A stretch of DNA of 64,000 bases, taken from the NCBI GenBank assembly GCA_019239425.1, contig JAFAZX010000027.1:62001-126000 (forward strand). The letters run 5' to 3'. A model generated the notes under the pieces. It was not told the DNA's origin and searched no databases. It saw only the letters and a program-made list of their open reading frames with translations. Source of the stretch: Acidobacteriota bacterium (GTDB lineage: Bacteria > Acidobacteriota > Blastocatellia > Pyrinomonadales > Pyrinomonadaceae). This document shows, piece after piece, positions 37,093 through 45,457 of this stretch (position 1 is the first letter of the stretch; each line of letters begins with the position of its first letter). Position numbers and translations under genes: made by a program.

Positions 37093-38118
37093 TCAGTCAA
37101 AGAGCGAACCCTGCGGCGTGGGGCGGCGGAAGGTGCTCGGGCGCGCCTCGTAGGCGTGAGAGTCGTCCTGGTTGAAGCCGAGGCGCGCGGCGTGGACGCG
37201 GAAGCTCTGCTCGATGAGCTTCCAGTAGACGCCGTGCCCGCGCATCCTCTCGCCGAACTGGGCCACGTTGAGTCTCCCGCCGCGCACCTCTCTCTGGCGC
37301 GCGAGCACGCGCTCGGCCTTCGTCGGCAGGCGCTCGCGCAGGCGCTGCTCGAAGTAGGGCGCGACGTTGCCGGGCAGGCGCAGGAGGTTGATGAAGGCCG
37401 TGCGCGCGCCCGCCTCCTTCGCGCGCTTCAACAGCTCCGGGATGTGCGAGTCGCTGAGGCCCGGGATGACCGGCGCGATGGCGAGGCCGACGGGCACGCC
37501 CGCCTCCGCCAGCTCCTTCATCGCGCGGAAGCGCGCGGCGGGCAGCGGCGCCGTCGGCTCCAGGGCCTTGGCCGTCTCGTCGTCCGCGAAGGGGATGGAG
37601 AAGTAGACGTTGGCGTCCGCCTCGCGCACGAGCGCGGCGAGCAGGTCTTTGTCGCGGCGGACGAGCGCCGACTTGGTGACGACGCCGACGGGGTTGCGGA
37701 ACTCGAGGCAGACTTCGAGGCAGCGGCGCGTCAGCTTGTAGTTGAACTCGAGCGGGACGTACGGGTCGGACGTAAAGGAGAAGACGACCGTCTGCCCCTT
37801 CCAGGAGGGCCGCATGAACTCCTCACGCAGGAGTTCGGGCGCGCGCACCTTGACGACGATCTTCGTCTCGAAGTCGGTGCCGGCGCCGAAGCCGAGGTAC
37901 TCATGCGTCGGGCGGCTGAAGCAGTAGCTGCACGCGTGCGTGCAGCCGCGGTAGGGGTTGATCGAGTAGTCGAAGCCGACGTCCGGGCTCTTGTTGTGCG
38001 TGATGATGCTGCGCGTCTCGGTCTCTTCGAAGACCTCGACTTTCGACTCGGGCGGCTCGCCGATCCACTCGACGCTGGTCGAGAGCCAGGGGTTCGGCGG
38101 GTTTTCGACGTAACGCAT
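37093..38118 (-). CDS. radical SAM protein of the PA0069/Rv2578c family
   Basis: This 341-residue cytoplasmic protein has the [4Fe-4S] motif Cys-x3-Cys-x2-Cys in [32 protein letters not shown] and PVIPGLSD are typical of the SplB-like PA0069 group. The reaction is unknown; these are radical-generating enzymes distantly related to spore photoproduct lyase. Length and motif order match the family. The gene is read alone, with a VOC-protein gene 140 bases upstream in the same direction. Confidence 0.88.
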   Translation of the reverse strand: MRYVENPPNPWLSTSVEWIGEPPESKVEVFEETETRSIITHNKSPDVGFDYSINPYRGCTHACSYCFSRPTHEYLGFGAGTDFETKIVVKVRAPELLREEFMRPSWKGQTVVFSFTSDPYVPLEFNYKLTRRCLEVCLEFRNPVGVVTKSALVRRDKDLLAALVREADANVYFSIPFADDETAKALEPTAPLPAARFRAMKELAEAGVPVGLAIAPVIPGLSDSHIPELLKRAKEAGARTAFINLLRLPGNVAPYFEQRLRERLPTKAERVLARQREVRGGRLNVAQFGERMRGHGVYWKLIEQSFRVHAARLGFNQDDSHAYEARPSTFRRPTPQGSLFD

Positions 38119-38257
38119 AACGCTCCCTCGACGGACGAGACACCTTCCGTCAACGCCATCCTCAAAATGCTCTGCTTAAAACGCGCCGCCCGGGAGCGCT
38201 CGCGGCGCGCTGACCATAAGGGAAAAAGTCTGTGGCATTGTAGCGTGTTCGGCCGTC

Positions 38258-38665
38258 TCAGTTCCACAGGCCGGGTGTGCCCTTGCCGGGCCGCGCCCCC
38301 TCTTCGTGCCAGGTGACGAAGAAGAGGCGGTAGTGGTCGGGGTCTTCGACGGTGACGAAGCGCCCGCCCCAGCCCTCGTCCGCGGGCGGGTCTATCTTGA
38401 TTCCGCCCGCGCGGACGAAGTCGTAGAACTCGTCCACGTCCTCGACGGTGAGGAAGAAGTGTACGCCGCGGCCCCGCCGCGCCATCGCCAACGGCACCTG
38501 CGCGAGCATCAGTTGGAGCGCGCCGCCGCGCAGCGTCGCCATCGGCGGCTCGGCCTCGGGCGCGTGCGCCTCCAGCTCGAAGCCCAGACCTAAGCGGTAG
38601 AAGTCGAGCGACTCTTCGAGGCTGTTGACTTCGAGAAAGAGCAGTTCCAGACCTTTGACGCGCAT
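38258..38665 (-). CDS. VOC-superfamily (glyoxalase-like) protein
   Basis: This 135-residue protein has two beta-alpha-beta-beta-beta units. The first is LELLFLEVNSLEESLDFYRLGLGFELE. The second contains VHFFLTVEDVDEFYDFVRAGG and ends with FVTVEDPDHYRLFFV. VOC proteins bind a metal and act as glyoxalases, dioxygenases or antibiotic-binding proteins; the substrate is not apparent. The start lies four bases after the stop of the J-domain gene, so the two form an operon. Confidence 0.85.
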   Translation of the reverse strand: MRVKGLELLFLEVNSLEESLDFYRLGLGFELEAHAPEAEPPMATLRGGALQLMLAQVPLAMARRGRGVHFFLTVEDVDEFYDFVRAGGIKIDPPADEGWGGRFVTVEDPDHYRLFFVTWHEEGARPGKGTPGLWN

Positions 38666-38669
38666 ACGT

Positions 38670-39233
38670 TCAGACGGCCCGCAGAAGGAGGTAGACGCCG
38701 TAGCCGCCCGACACGACGCACGCCCAGAAGAAGGCCTCCTGCGCCCAGACGAAGCGGCGCGCAGGGTGGCCGGGCCTCACCTGTTCGCGCGCGAAGACGA
38801 GCGCGCCGTGCGCCATCAGCACGCCGAAGAGGACGACGCCGAGGCCGAGCAGCGCCAGCGGCCAGAGGAACATGATGTAGTGCGCCTTGACTAAAAAGAG
38901 GAGCACGAGGCCCGCGAACGTGCAGAGCAGCGCGCCGACGATGCGCCCGCTCAAGGGGTCTGCCTGCGCGCCGGGCGAGCTGACGGGGCGGTGCGTGACG
39001 TAAGGCGCGTGTTCGTATCGAGGGTGGCGCGCGTCGTACTCGCGGCGGGCTTCAGCGTCGCCGAGAACGCGCCAGGCTTCGTTGACGGCCTTCATCTCCT
39101 CCTCGTCGCCGCCGCGGTCGGGGTGGTGCTGGCGCGCGAGCCTCTTGTAGCGCCGCTCGATCTCGGCGCGCGCCTCACCGCGCCCCGCGCCCAGGGTCTC
39201 GTAGTGGTCGCGCTCAGCCCTGCCGCCGCTCAT
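38670..39233 (-). CDS. J-domain protein with C-terminal membrane helices
   Basis: The protein has 187 residues. The first ~65 form a J domain with the HPD motif at 37-39 (RLARQHHPDRGGDEEEM), which stimulates the ATPase of a DnaK-type chaperone. The rest has about four hydrophobic helices from residue ~95 (IVGALLCTFAGLVLLFLV onward), so it would recruit DnaK to the inner membrane. There is no Gly/Phe region or zinc domain, so it is not a full DnaJ. The ATG at 39233 is the natural start; the open frame before it is not coding. Confidence 0.88.
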   Translation of the reverse strand: MSGGRAERDHYETLGAGRGEARAEIERRYKRLARQHHPDRGGDEEEMKAVNEAWRVLGDAEARREYDARHPRYEHAPYVTHRPVSSPGAQADPLSGRIVGALLCTFAGLVLLFLVKAHYIMFLWPLALLGLGVVLFGVLMAHGALVFAREQVRPGHPARRFVWAQEAFFWACVVSGGYGVYLLLRAV

Positions 39234-39293
39234 GGCCCCAGATAGTAAACCGGCCGGCGTTCGTGTGTTAAGCTTCCGGCGAAAGGAAAGTTT

Positions 39294-39650
39294 ATGGCGC
39301 TGAGTTACGCACCGGGCGACGACCTTGTGTTTCAGATGGAGAGCGGGTTCGGGCTGATACGCGTGCTCGGGTCGGAGGGCGAGGGGCAGGGGGCGGTCTG
39401 GCACGTCCTCGTCTACCAGGAGTTCTACCCGGACGTGGAGTCGGCCGAGGCGGGGCTCGCCGCCGGCCGCCCGCTCGCCGTGCGCGAGCCGCACCTCGCG
39501 CTCACCGAACACGCCTTCGAGAAGACCCCGGCCGCGCGCCTCACCAACCGCCCCGTCAACGACGAAGAACTCGAACCGCTCCGCCGCTGGCGCACACAGG
39601 GTGGCCCCGTCCACGACCGTTCCCTCCTCCTCATGCTCGGGATGCGTTGA
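39294..39650 (+). CDS. hypothetical protein
   Basis: The protein has 118 residues, starts with ATG at 39294 and has a good AAAGGA site upstream. The sequence begins ALSYAPGDDLVFQMESGFGLIRVL and looks like a small beta-rich domain, with a helical second half (NDEELEPLRRW). I do not recognise a family. No signal peptide or membrane helix is present, so it is cytoplasmic. It is divergent from the J-domain gene. Confidence 0.7.
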   Translation: MALSYAPGDDLVFQMESGFGLIRVLGSEGEGQGAVWHVLVYQEFYPDVESAEAGLAAGRPLAVREPHLALTEHAFEKTPAARLTNRPVNDEELEPLRRWRTQGGPVHDRSLLLMLGMR

Positions 39651-39658
39651 GATAGCTA

Positions 39659-39734
39659 TTTAACACAGAGACACAGAGGCACAGCTTCTTGAGTTACACC
39701 TCTCCAAGCTGTGCCGCTGTGTCTCTGTGGTTAA
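39659..39734. repeat. 75-bp palindromic repeat, hairpin family copy 8
   Basis: ACACAGAGACACAGAGGCAC on the left faces GTGCCGCTGTGTCTCTGTGG on the right, with one clear mismatch. It lies between convergent stops. Confidence 0.88.
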
Positions 39735-39747
39735 TCCTTACGTCGCT

Positions 39748-42700
39748 TTACTGCCCGAAGCGCTGACGGTACTCAATCGAAGAGATGAAGGCTTTGACCA
39801 TCTCGGCGCGGATGTAGTCGCCGTTGAAGTCGTTGAGCTTCGAGAGCCAGAAGTTGAAGCCGCCTGCGTCGGGGTCTCTTCGCAAGTAGCCGAAGTATTG
39901 CATGAGGACGAAGGCGCGGCGGAATTCGGCCTGCCTCAGCTCCTCGGACTCGGCGACGATGCGGAGCACCTGCGCGCGCGTCAGAATCTCCTGGTCGAGC
40001 GCGCCGGTCAAAACGTCCACGCGGAAGAGGCGCTTGGGTATCTGCGCGCGTATCTCGCCGCCCGCGTTGTTCTGCGTGTGCACGTCGATGTAGAGCTGGC
40101 CGTCGAAGAGGTAGTTCAACTGCTCGTTCGTCAGGGTGAGCTGCACGTCCGCGAACTCGCCCGCGGGCAGCGTGAAGAGCGCGGGCGCCACCGCGCCGGC
40201 GGCGGCCGGGCCGTGGATGTGTACGGCCGTGACCGGACTCGAAAGGTTGTCGAGGTAGAGCGAGACGAAGACGTCGTTGCCCGCGCCCGAGGGCGGGCGG
40301 CGGATGACGACGGCGCCCGTCGCGGGCGAGGAGCCGGGCGGAACCTGCTGCGCCGCGTCGAGCCGCGCGACGTGGTAGTTGGCGACCGTCGCGGCGAGGT
40401 TGTTCGAGGAGAGCAGGGTGGAGACGAACTGCGAGTTCGTCATCGCGCCGTACCTGCTGACGAACTCGGGGCGCGTGACGAACTCGTTGAAGTACGCGCG
40501 CCGGTTGGCTTCGATGACGGCCTCCGCGCCGGGCCGCCCGAAGACGTAGCCGCGCTGGAGCGCCTGCACGTCGCGCACGAACTCCGCGTAGCGAAGCGGC
40601 ACCTGCGGGTCGGCCGTCGAGTTGCCGAACGCCGCGCGGTTCGCCGCGTACGCGAGGAAGCCCGTGCGCTGGAACTCGATGGACAGGAAGAACGCGGCCG
40701 AGACGTTGACCCGCTTCACCTCCCGACACTGGGCGTTCGGGCCGCACTGCTCGATCTCGTTCGTCCAGAATTGGAAGCCGGAGGCGTCGGGCTCGCGGTT
40801 GAGGAAGTCGGCGTAGTGCTGGCGGACGAAGAACTGCGTGTCGTCAATCGGGTTCGTGACGGAGTTCGCCGGGTCATTGTCTACGATGGTGAAGCTGTCC
40901 TGCGCGGGGGAGCCGGAGGCGTTACCGCCCGGCACCTCCTTGAGCACCAGCCCGACGACCTCGTCCGGCTCGTCCAGCCCGTCGTCGGTGATGAGCACGT
41001 CGAAGCTCTTGACGGTCTCGCCCGGCGCGAAGTCGAGCGTGCCGCGCGCGGTCGTGTAGTCCGAGCGCTCCGAGGCCGTGCGGTCTTGCGTCTCGTAGGC
41101 GATGCGCGCCGGCCCCGACGTGTCGCCGGTGCGGACGACGTTGACGGTCTTCTTGCCCGCGCCCTCACTCACCTGCCCGCCGCCGACGTCGAAGTGCACG
41201 GCCGACGGCGGCGGCTGCGGGAAGATTTCGTAGACGGCCCCGTTCGAGAGCGAGACGACGTAGAGCCTCCCCGTCGAAGGGTCGTACTTGATGTCGGTCG
41301 TGATGCCGAAGTCGCGCCCGGCGACGAGGCTCTCGCTCTCCGCGAGGTCGAACTTGTCTGTGTTGTCGGCCACCTTGTCCGCGAGGCGCGAGTCGGTCGT
41401 CGCGAGCGACTTGCGGTCGCCGCTCAGCTTGAAGCGCATGAGGTAGCCGCCCAGGAGCGTCGTGCGCGAGGCGCCGACGAAGAGGTCGCCCGCGTACTGC
41501 GCCCCGAGGCCCGCGCCGGCAAAGCCGATGGGCGAGGGCGCGACGGCGTACTTCCAACTGAACTCCGGCTCGGTGTACTTCGAGCCCGGCAGCTTGTAGA
41601 GGCGCGCGAGTGCTTCGGCCGCCGTGTCGGCGATGTTCGAGGGCGGCCAGCGGTTCTGCTGGAGGCTGTTGCCGCGCGCGACCTCGATGGCCTTGAACTC
41701 AGAGATGCGCGACGAAGGCCCCATCAACTGCGCCCAGCCGCCGTTGAAGCCGGCCTCGACCCGGTTGATCTCGTCGAAGGCGTCGTCGCCGTTCTCCTGC
41801 GTCCAGAGGTAGCCGCCGACGGGGTCGAAGTCCATCCCGAAGCTGTTGCGCACGCCGTAGGCGTAGAGGCGGCGGATGTTCTCGGTGACGGGGGTGATGT
41901 GCAAGACCGGGATTTGGGCGAAGGGGTTGTCGTCGGGCGTCGTGCCGTCGTCGTTGAGCCGAAAGATGGCGCCGGTGGCGTGCGCGTCGTCTGGCTCGGG
42001 GCCGCCGTACTGGTCGTCCGACACGACCGAGGGGTTCGTCTCGGCACACGTCACGGTCGGCCCGCACGGGAGGTTCTGGAAGAAGCCGCGGCGACCCTCG
42101 TCGCCGACGAAGACGTAGAGCTTGCCGTCAGGGCCGAAGCGCAGGACGCCGCCATTGTGGTTGCCGCGCAGCGGCTGCCCCGCGTCCGCCTGTAGGGAGC
42201 GCACGCGCTGCAAGGTGCGGTCGTACACGAGCGTCGTCCCCGTCATGACGTAGCGGTCGACGCGGTTGCCGACCAGCGGCGTCGCGTCGGCGGCGGACGT
42301 GTCCTGGCCTGTCGAGCTTTCAGTCCAGTAGAGGTAGACGAAGCGGTTCGAGGCGAAGTTCGGGTGCAGGGCGATGCCGAGCAGTCCGCGCTCGGAGGCG
42401 GAGTTGACGGGCAGGTCGAGCGCGACGCCGCGCGCCACGCCGTTCTTCACGCGCACGACGCGCCCCGAAGCCTTCTCGAGCACGAGGAAGTCGTTCGGCC
42501 CGAGGATGGCCATCGAGGTCGGCTGGTCGAGTCCCGAGACGACCGCGCGCACGCCGAGTCCCGGCGCGAGCATGGAGGGGCCGGTCGCCACCGCCGCCAC
42601 GGGGACGACGAGCGTGGCCGTGTTGTTCGAAGTGTTCGGGTCTGGCTCCGGCGAGACGGCGCTGGCCGTGATGTTCACCTGCCCCTGCTTCAGGCGGCTG

Positions 42701-43872
42701 AGGGTGAAAGTCCGCGTCTGGCTCTGGCCGGGTTCGAGGTTGTTGATGACGCAGAAGTAGGTCAGCTCGTTCTGCCCGACGACGAGTTGGCAACTGCCGC
42801 TGTTGCCGGCCAGCGGCGCGAGCGTCGTCGGGAACCTGATCTCCAAAGTGGGGCTCGTCGCGCGGCCCGGCCCGTCGTTCGTGATGACGTAGGTCAGCGT
42901 CGCGTCCTGGCCCTCCTGCGCGGGGTTCGGCGAGAGCGACTGCGTGAGGCGCACGTCGGCGGCCTCGGGCAGGACGATGTTGAGCGTCGCCTGCGCCGTG
43001 TGCGTGACGCCGGGGCCGTTCGCGGTCACTTCGAGCGTGTGCGCGCCGAGCGGCGAGATGGAAGAGGCGCTGACGTCGATGCTGGCAGACTTGGGCGTCG
43101 CGTCCGTCAACTCCACGGAGGTCGGGAGGATGTGCCCGAAGGTGTTCGTGGGCAGCCCCGTGAAGGAGAGCGCCACGGTTCCCGTGAAACCGTTGAGGGG
43201 CGTGACGGTCACGTTGTAGGTCGTACCGCCGCTCCGCGGGATGGTGCGCGAGGAGGGCGTGACGGTCAGTTGGAAGTCGGGCGTCGGCGCCTGGAAGGAC
43301 GCGGACTTGAAGGTGAAGTAGATGTTGTCGCCCGAGCTGTTGCCGTCGCCGTTGGCCTGGTTGCCGGCGAGGTAGAAGGTGACGGGGCCGACGTCCTCGG
43401 ACGGCGCAGTCCACTTGAACGTCCAGCTCGCGCCGTTCTGCTGTCCGGGGAAATTCCCCGCCGAGGTGTGCTCGATGTACTCGCGCGCGGGGAAAGGCCC
43501 TTCGTGGTTGACGACGCGCGTCTTGTCGTCGGAAGGCGCGAACGAGCCTGCCTTCTGGTCGGCCGGGTCGAGCGCGGTCAGCTCGAAGCCCCAGCGGATG
43601 CGCGTCGGGTCAACGCTCGCGTGCGCGACGGTGATGTCGTAGGTCTGGCCCGGCGTGTACTTGTCGGGGACGCCGAGCGTGAGCGTGCCCGAACTCTGCG
43701 CGGGCGTCGTGTGGCAGTCCGAGCAGTCGAGCTCGCCCGGCGCGTGCGTGTAGCCGGCGGGCGGCCCCGCGGAGTAGGCGCGCGCGTGCGGGTTCGCGGC
43801 GTTGTCCGTGAGTAAGAGAGCGCCCGTGAAGGTGACGAAGAGGAGGACGACGAGGATTTTGAGCTTGAGCAT
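39748..43872 (-). CDS. large secreted GSDH-type protein with Reeler, Calx-beta, DUF4214 and CHRD domains
   Basis: The protein has 1374 residues. After a signal anchor the order is: a Reeler/choice-of-anchor V-like region at ~35-200 with a single CxxCH at 50-54 (DCSDCH); Ig-like sequence to ~310; a DUF11-like repeat at ~312-440 (LTYVITNDGPGRA); a glucose/sorbosone dehydrogenase propeller at ~445-885 (GLLGIALHPNF, NHNGGVLRFGPDGKLYV); Calx-beta at ~895-985; DUF4214 at ~1005-1145; CHRD at ~1167-1277 (AVHIHGPAAAGAVAP); and a second DUF4214-like tail. GSDH domains oxidise sugars with PQQ. The outer domains suggest a cell-surface or matrix role. The CxxCH might bind haem c. Confidence 0.85.
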   Translation of the reverse strand: MLKLKILVVLLFVTFTGALLLTDNAANPHARAYSAGPPAGYTHAPGELDCSDCHTTPAQSSGTLTLGVPDKYTPGQTYDITVAHASVDPTRIRWGFELTALDPADQKAGSFAPSDDKTRVVNHEGPFPAREYIEHTSAGNFPGQQNGASWTFKWTAPSEDVGPVTFYLAGNQANGDGNSSGDNIYFTFKSASFQAPTPDFQLTVTPSSRTIPRSGGTTYNVTVTPLNGFTGTVALSFTGLPTNTFGHILPTSVELTDATPKSASIDVSASSISPLGAHTLEVTANGPGVTHTAQATLNIVLPEAADVRLTQSLSPNPAQEGQDATLTYVITNDGPGRATSPTLEIRFPTTLAPLAGNSGSCQLVVGQNELTYFCVINNLEPGQSQTRTFTLSRLKQGQVNITASAVSPEPDPNTSNNTATLVVPVAAVATGPSMLAPGLGVRAVVSGLDQPTSMAILGPNDFLVLEKASGRVVRVKNGVARGVALDLPVNSASERGLLGIALHPNFASNRFVYLYWTESSTGQDTSAADATPLVGNRVDRYVMTGTTLVYDRTLQRVRSLQADAGQPLRGNHNGGVLRFGPDGKLYVFVGDEGRRGFFQNLPCGPTVTCAETNPSVVSDDQYGGPEPDDAHATGAIFRLNDDGTTPDDNPFAQIPVLHITPVTENIRRLYAYGVRNSFGMDFDPVGGYLWTQENGDDAFDEINRVEAGFNGGWAQLMGPSSRISEFKAIEVARGNSLQQNRWPPSNIADTAAEALARLYKLPGSKYTEPEFSWKYAVAPSPIGFAGAGLGAQYAGDLFVGASRTTLLGGYLMRFKLSGDRKSLATTDSRLADKVADNTDKFDLAESESLVAGRDFGITTDIKYDPSTGRLYVVSLSNGAVYEIFPQPPPSAVHFDVGGGQVSEGAGKKTVNVVRTGDTSGPARIAYETQDRTASERSDYTTARGTLDFAPGETVKSFDVLITDDGLDEPDEVVGLVLKEVPGGNASGSPAQDSFTIVDNDPANSVTNPIDDTQFFVRQHYADFLNREPDASGFQFWTNEIEQCGPNAQCREVKRVNVSAAFFLSIEFQRTGFLAYAANRAAFGNSTADPQVPLRYAEFVRDVQALQRGYVFGRPGAEAVIEANRRAYFNEFVTRPEFVSRYGAMTNSQFVSTLLSSNNLAATVANYHVARLDAAQQVPPGSSPATGAVVIRRPPSGAGNDVFVSLYLDNLSSPVTAVHIHGPAAAGAVAPALFTLPAGEFADVQLTLTNEQLNYLFDGQLYIDVHTQNNAGGEIRAQIPKRLFRVDVLTGALDQEILTRAQVLRIVAESEELRQAEFRRAFVLMQYFGYLRRDPDAGGFNFWLSKLNDFNGDYIRAEMVKAFISSIEYRQRFGQ

Positions 43873-43904
43873 GACTGATACAGTTGCGCGTTGAGCGGAA
43901 GGAT

Positions 43905-43979
43905 TTCACCACAGAGACACAGAGGCACAGCTTGAAGACAATACCTCAACAAGCTGTGCCTCTGTGTCTCTGTGGTGAA
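43905..43979. repeat. 75-bp palindromic repeat, hairpin family copy 9
   Basis: The arms are near-perfect and ~30 bases long with CCACAGAGACACAGAGGCAC, and the centre is ~17 bases. It lies between the GSDH gene start and the DUF1501 gene stop. Confidence 0.9.
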
Positions 43980-44006
43980 ACTCCTACCACGGTGCCCGGG
44001 CCTACG

Positions 44007-45452
44007 TTAAAGCATGAAGCCGAGGTTCGGATTCGGGAAGCGGTCGAGCAAAGGGAAGACCGCCGGGTAGTCGCTCGCGGAGAGGCCGTACCAGGAGGCG
44101 AGCGTCGCCGCGTATTGCTCGACGGAGGTTGACGGTATCCAGCGCCCGCGCGTGTCCGCGTCGTCGGGGCCGCCGAGCGCGAGCGTCGGGTAGGTGCCGT
44201 AGAAGTTCCCGCCGCGCACCGCGCCGCCCATTACGAAATGGTGATTGCCCCACCCGTGGTCTGTGCCCACGGCCCCGCCCGACCCGGCTGGCTGGAACGT
44301 CCGGCCGAAATCGGAGAGCGTGAACGTCGTCACGTTGTTCTGCACGCCGAGGTCGCCGAGCGTGTCCCAGAAGCCGCGCAGCGCCTGGCTGAGTTGAAGC
44401 AGCAGGCCGTCCTGCCCGGCCGTGCGCTGGTTCGAGTGCGTGTCGAAGCCGCCGAGCTGGCAGAAGAAGATTTGCCGCTTCACGCCGAGCGTGTCGCGCA
44501 GGGCGACGAGGCGCGCGACCTGTTCGAGCTGGCGGCCGAGCGTCGTGTTAGGAATCTTGGCGTAGTCGGTGTTGGGCGCCGCGTCGAGCTGCAACTTCGT
44601 CTGCAGGGCGCTCGAACGAATCCCTGCGTCGGCCTTGACGAGAATCTTGTCCGCGTCGAGCCCGCGCAGCGCGTCGAAGGCGGCGCGGCGCGTCGTCACG
44701 TCCGACGCCGAACTGCCGTTGGAGTTGGCCGTCATCGTCAAAGGCAGCGCCGCGCCGAGCGTCGAGTTCGAATCGCCCAACGCGAGCGGGAGCGCCGACG
44801 TGCCCGTCACGAAGAGGCTGATGCCGGCGATGGTGATGACCTGCGGGAAGGTGGCCGCGCCGTTCAGGGCCGCGGACTTGTCTGCGAGCCGCCCGCCCCA
44901 GCCCGTGCGGCTCGCGCCGTTGGCGATGGACGACTGCCACTGGCTGATCTGGTCGGAGTGCGAGAAGAGCTGGAGCGGGCGCTTGCCCGTGCCGTTCAGA
45001 TAGGTCGTGCGCGTCAGGGGCTCGACCAGCGGCCCCGTGTTGCAGACGACGGCCAGCTTCCCCTGGTTCCAAACGTCGAGCAGCCCCTTGAACGCGACGG
45101 AGGGGTTGGCGACTTCGGGCGCGAGGTTCGGGTGGAGCCCGAACTGCCCGCCCTGACTCGGCGGGTTGACGAGGACGAGGCTCGACTGCGGGATCGCCAG
45201 TGTCGAAGCGGCGCGCACGTTGGAGTAGCCGGTGGTCGTACTCCCCGCGGGGCCGTTGTACTGGTCGAGCGGCACGACCATGTTCGTCCCGTCGTTGCCG
45301 CCGTTGAGGAAGACGCAGACGAGCGCGCGGTAGTCGGTGGCCGACTGCGCGTAGGCGCCGACGAGGCCGAGGCTCTCGACGGTCGAGGCGAGCGCCAGTC
45401 CGCCGAGCGCGCAGGCCGAGGTGCGGAGGAAGTCTCTGCGGGAATTATTCAT
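44007..45452 (-). CDS. DUF1501 protein with Tat signal
   Basis: The protein has 481 residues. The N-terminus MNNSRRDFLRTSACALGGLA is a twin-arginine export signal (Arg5-Arg6). The body has the DUF1501 hallmarks ALVCVFLNGGNDGTNMVVPLD, FFCQLGGFDTHSNQ and TLSDFGRTFQPAGSGG with TDHGWGNHHFVMGG. This sulfatase/alkaline-phosphatase-like fold is of unknown function and is almost always paired with DUF1800 proteins. Its start lies five bases after the DUF1800 stop, so the pair is an operon. The open frame upstream of 45452 is a shadow of that gene. Confidence 0.92.
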   Translation of the reverse strand: MNNSRRDFLRTSACALGGLALASTVESLGLVGAYAQSATDYRALVCVFLNGGNDGTNMVVPLDQYNGPAGSTTTGYSNVRAASTLAIPQSSLVLVNPPSQGGQFGLHPNLAPEVANPSVAFKGLLDVWNQGKLAVVCNTGPLVEPLTRTTYLNGTGKRPLQLFSHSDQISQWQSSIANGASRTGWGGRLADKSAALNGAATFPQVITIAGISLFVTGTSALPLALGDSNSTLGAALPLTMTANSNGSSASDVTTRRAAFDALRGLDADKILVKADAGIRSSALQTKLQLDAAPNTDYAKIPNTTLGRQLEQVARLVALRDTLGVKRQIFFCQLGGFDTHSNQRTAGQDGLLLQLSQALRGFWDTLGDLGVQNNVTTFTLSDFGRTFQPAGSGGAVGTDHGWGNHHFVMGGAVRGGNFYGTYPTLALGGPDDADTRGRWIPSTSVEQYAATLASWYGLSASDYPAVFPLLDRFPNPNLGFML

Positions 45453-45457
45453 GCGGG

